Under the pieces are notes generated by a model. It was not told where the DNA came from. It worked only from the letters and a program-made list of their open reading frames with translations, and ran no database searches. Position numbers and translations under genes: made by a program. Shown here in pieces: positions 42,463 to 43,628 of a stretch of DNA of 43,628 bases. The DNA lies in NCBI GenBank assembly GCA_038227045.1, contig JBBRQD010000042.1, forward strand, positions 1 through 43,628, written 5' to 3'. Source of the stretch: JANXLS01 sp038227045. Lineage in GTDB: Bacteria > Planctomycetota > SZUA-567 > H5-PLA8. The first letter of the stretch is position 1, and each line of letters begins with the position of its first letter.

Positions 42463-42966
42463 GCGCATCGGTTCGCATTTTCCTTCCTGTTCAAAGCCTT
42501 GCTCGACGATCACCGTGTCTCACTTCTGCTCTCGCCTCCGTACTTCCCGCGCTATAATGGCGCCATCGAAGCCGGCATCGGCAGTCTGAAAACACGCGCT
42601 CATCTTGAGGCTGCTCGCCATGACCACCCCTGCGAATGGAACTGCGACGACCTGGAAGCCGCCCGCCTCCAAGCCAACGAGCAGGCCAAACCCTGGGGCT
42701 TCAATCACGAGTCGCCCGACATCCGCTGGCTCGAACGCAAGCCCGTCGACCCACTGTCGCGCCAACAGTTCGTACAATCTGTGCAAGAGATACTTCAGGA
42801 ACTTCGTCAAGACAAACAGCAGTTGTTGCTGCCAGGTATCCCACTCGGCAAGCGGGACGAGTCGTCCTGCCGCCGCGTGGCCATCAGCCGTGCCCTTGTT
42901 AAGCACGGCGTTCTTTCAATCAGGAGGGGTAGGTTTACTCTGCCTATTAAACAGCGTTCTGCGTAG
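42463..42966 (+). pseudogene. integrase-core (rve) transposase, C-terminal remnant
   Basis: Only the end of a DDE/rve-type transposase is left. The block SPPYFPRYNGAIEAGIGSLK carries the Glu of the catalytic triad, and a conserved downstream helix and C-terminal region follow (EAARLQANEQAKPWGF). The part with the two Asp residues and any N-terminal helix-turn-helix is missing, and the frame upstream of about 42463 is unlike the family. No terminal inverted repeat or target duplication could be matched. It lies between the CxxCH protein and an AT-rich gene. Confidence 0.8.
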
Positions 42967-42988
42967 TTTATTACGGAAGGGGTACACC

Positions 42989-43459
42989 GTGAATTCTCGC
43001 ATAAAATTTCATTATCATTTATCGACGGCCATTATTTTAATGTTAATAATGGCCATCCTGATTTGGTTAAATATATCTCGAAAGAATGTTATGGCCGCGT
43101 ACATTCAGCTAGGAGATTTTCGATCAGATCTCACTCCGGTCGAAATTTCAAACGAGAGAGCTTTTTATCGACTAAAGATATTATTGAATAATAATCCAGG
43201 GAGACCCCTTGAAAGAGAAGAAGGTGTATACAGACTTCAATCCATAGGTTGGCCACTAAACCTATATGAAAAAATTGAAAGCACTTATTTAGACAGTGCT
43301 TTTCATCTCAAGATAGGTGTCGAAACGGAGTCAAGATTACGATTATACGGACTATTTATCGATATTATTATCTCTGTGTGCATTTTAATCATAGCCTTTC
43401 AACTGTTAGAGAGTCGTACGCAGAAACGTCATTTTTCTCAAAGACGGTTGAAACCTTGA
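42989..43459 (+). CDS. small two-helix membrane protein, AT-rich gene
   Basis: This 156-residue protein has a hydrophobic helix at each end: HLSTAIILMLIMAILIWLNI (about 9-28) and FIDIIISVCILIIAFQLL near the C-terminus. A polar middle holds IGWPLNLYEKIE. The helix start H-L-S-T-A-I-x-L-M with a following G-W-P block resembles a small membrane family I associate with planctomycetes, from memory only; its function is unknown. The GTG start is supported by GGAAGGGG about seven bases upstream. The gene is visibly AT-richer than its neighbours, and a perfect 10-base inverted repeat (GGCCATTATT/AATAATGGCC, 43027-43054) lies inside it. Foreign origin with the neighbouring transposase piece is likely. 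Confidence 0.7.
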   Translation: MNSRIKFHYHLSTAIILMLIMAILIWLNISRKNVMAAYIQLGDFRSDLTPVEISNERAFYRLKILLNNNPGRPLEREEGVYRLQSIGWPLNLYEKIESTYLDSAFHLKIGVETESRLRLYGLFIDIIISVCILIIAFQLLESRTQKRHFSQRRLKP

Positions 43460-43544
43460 AAATCGGGAAAATCGGTAAATAGGGACAGTCACAATCCTGT
43501 TCGGCACTAATTTTGCATGGCAAAGTTTACCCGATTTTTCAAGG
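43454..43544. repeat. inverted repeat after the AT-rich gene
   Basis: CCTTGAAAATCGGG (43454-43467) pairs with CCCGATTTTTCAAGG (43530-43544), with one extra A, across about 60 bases. It overlaps the stop codon of the AT-rich gene. It may be part of a mobile-element end or a transcript hairpin. Confidence 0.6.
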
Positions 43545-43628
43545 GTTGAAAGATGCAAATGCGCGTGATGGTGCAGGAACGGATAGGTAAGTTGCGTAAT
43601 TGTATAATTTTGGGCGTGACGGGGCGCG

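Noticed and set aside
43553..43628. Possible start of a gene running off the right edge (ATG after AAGGG)
   Set aside because: Only 25 codons are visible, with no recognisable motif; too short to support.
1..43628. CRISPR arrays, tRNA or rRNA genes, riboswitches
   Set aside because: No regular spaced direct repeats, no cloverleaf-like sequence and no known riboswitch core were seen by eye. A covariance-model scan (Infernal/Rfam, tRNAscan) would be decisive.

Overview
This 43.6 kb window is a dense bacterial chromosome segment, visibly GC-rich in most genes. Several gene types point to the PVC superphylum, most likely Planctomycetota or a close sister lineage. These are a 1001-residue PVC-type CxxCH haem-binding protein with a propeller front, a ThuA-like exported protein, Uma2 nuclease, tandem exported TlpA-type thioredoxins with an extra N-terminal domain, LarA homologues, and a small two-helix membrane protein of a type I associate with planctomycetes. 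The placement is an inference from gene content; no rRNA or tRNA gene is visible.

Layout. 1-4112 (mostly minus): end of a palindromic element, a polytopic membrane protein, a YkgJ-type cysteine-cluster protein, and a pssA-psd pair that makes phosphatidylethanolamine. 4325-8232 (plus): aldehyde dehydrogenase, exported alpha/beta hydrolase, and a SAM methyltransferase broken by a -1 frameshift in a run of seven A. 8156-13500 (minus): a compact five-gene run, queA - unknown membrane protein - miaB - PTPS-family protein - MJ0619/Tes-like radical SAM enzyme. It joins tRNA modification with a possible pterin or lipid radical chemistry. 13650-21559 (plus): aldose-1-epimerase-like protein, three tandem exported TlpA-like paralogues, then two membrane-anchored coiled-coil proteins ending in BRCT-like domains. 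21588-22018: two 165-bp palindromic elements flanking a third palindrome. 22118-27798 (plus): thrC, dapB, a degenerate LarA-like protein coupled to dapB, and an AsmA-like envelope protein. 27997-32553: glgC, then on the minus strand moaA and an O-methyltransferase, then a ThuA-like exported protein. 32844-35238: two related exported TPR proteins. 35406-42346 (minus): canonical LarA, Uma2 nuclease, esterase/beta-propeller fusion, and the CxxCH protein. 42463-43628: transposase remnant and an AT-rich small membrane protein, probably an acquired patch.

How genes work together. Clear functional sets are PE synthesis (pssA, psd), tRNA modification (queA, miaB), aspartate-family amino acids (thrC, dapB) and molybdopterin (moaA). 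The exported proteins (TlpA set, BRCT set, TPR pair, hydrolases, CxxCH protein) suggest an elaborate periplasm and envelope. Many intergenic gaps hold palindromic repeats of different families, so mobile hairpin elements are a main feature of the non-coding DNA.

Most interesting leads: the paired TM-coiled-coil-BRCT proteins; the miaB-PTPS-radical SAM operon whose PTPS lacks the usual catalytic Cys/His/Asp set; the 165-bp TA-flanked palindrome family; and the LarA-like protein without the cofactor lysine that is translationally coupled to dapB.
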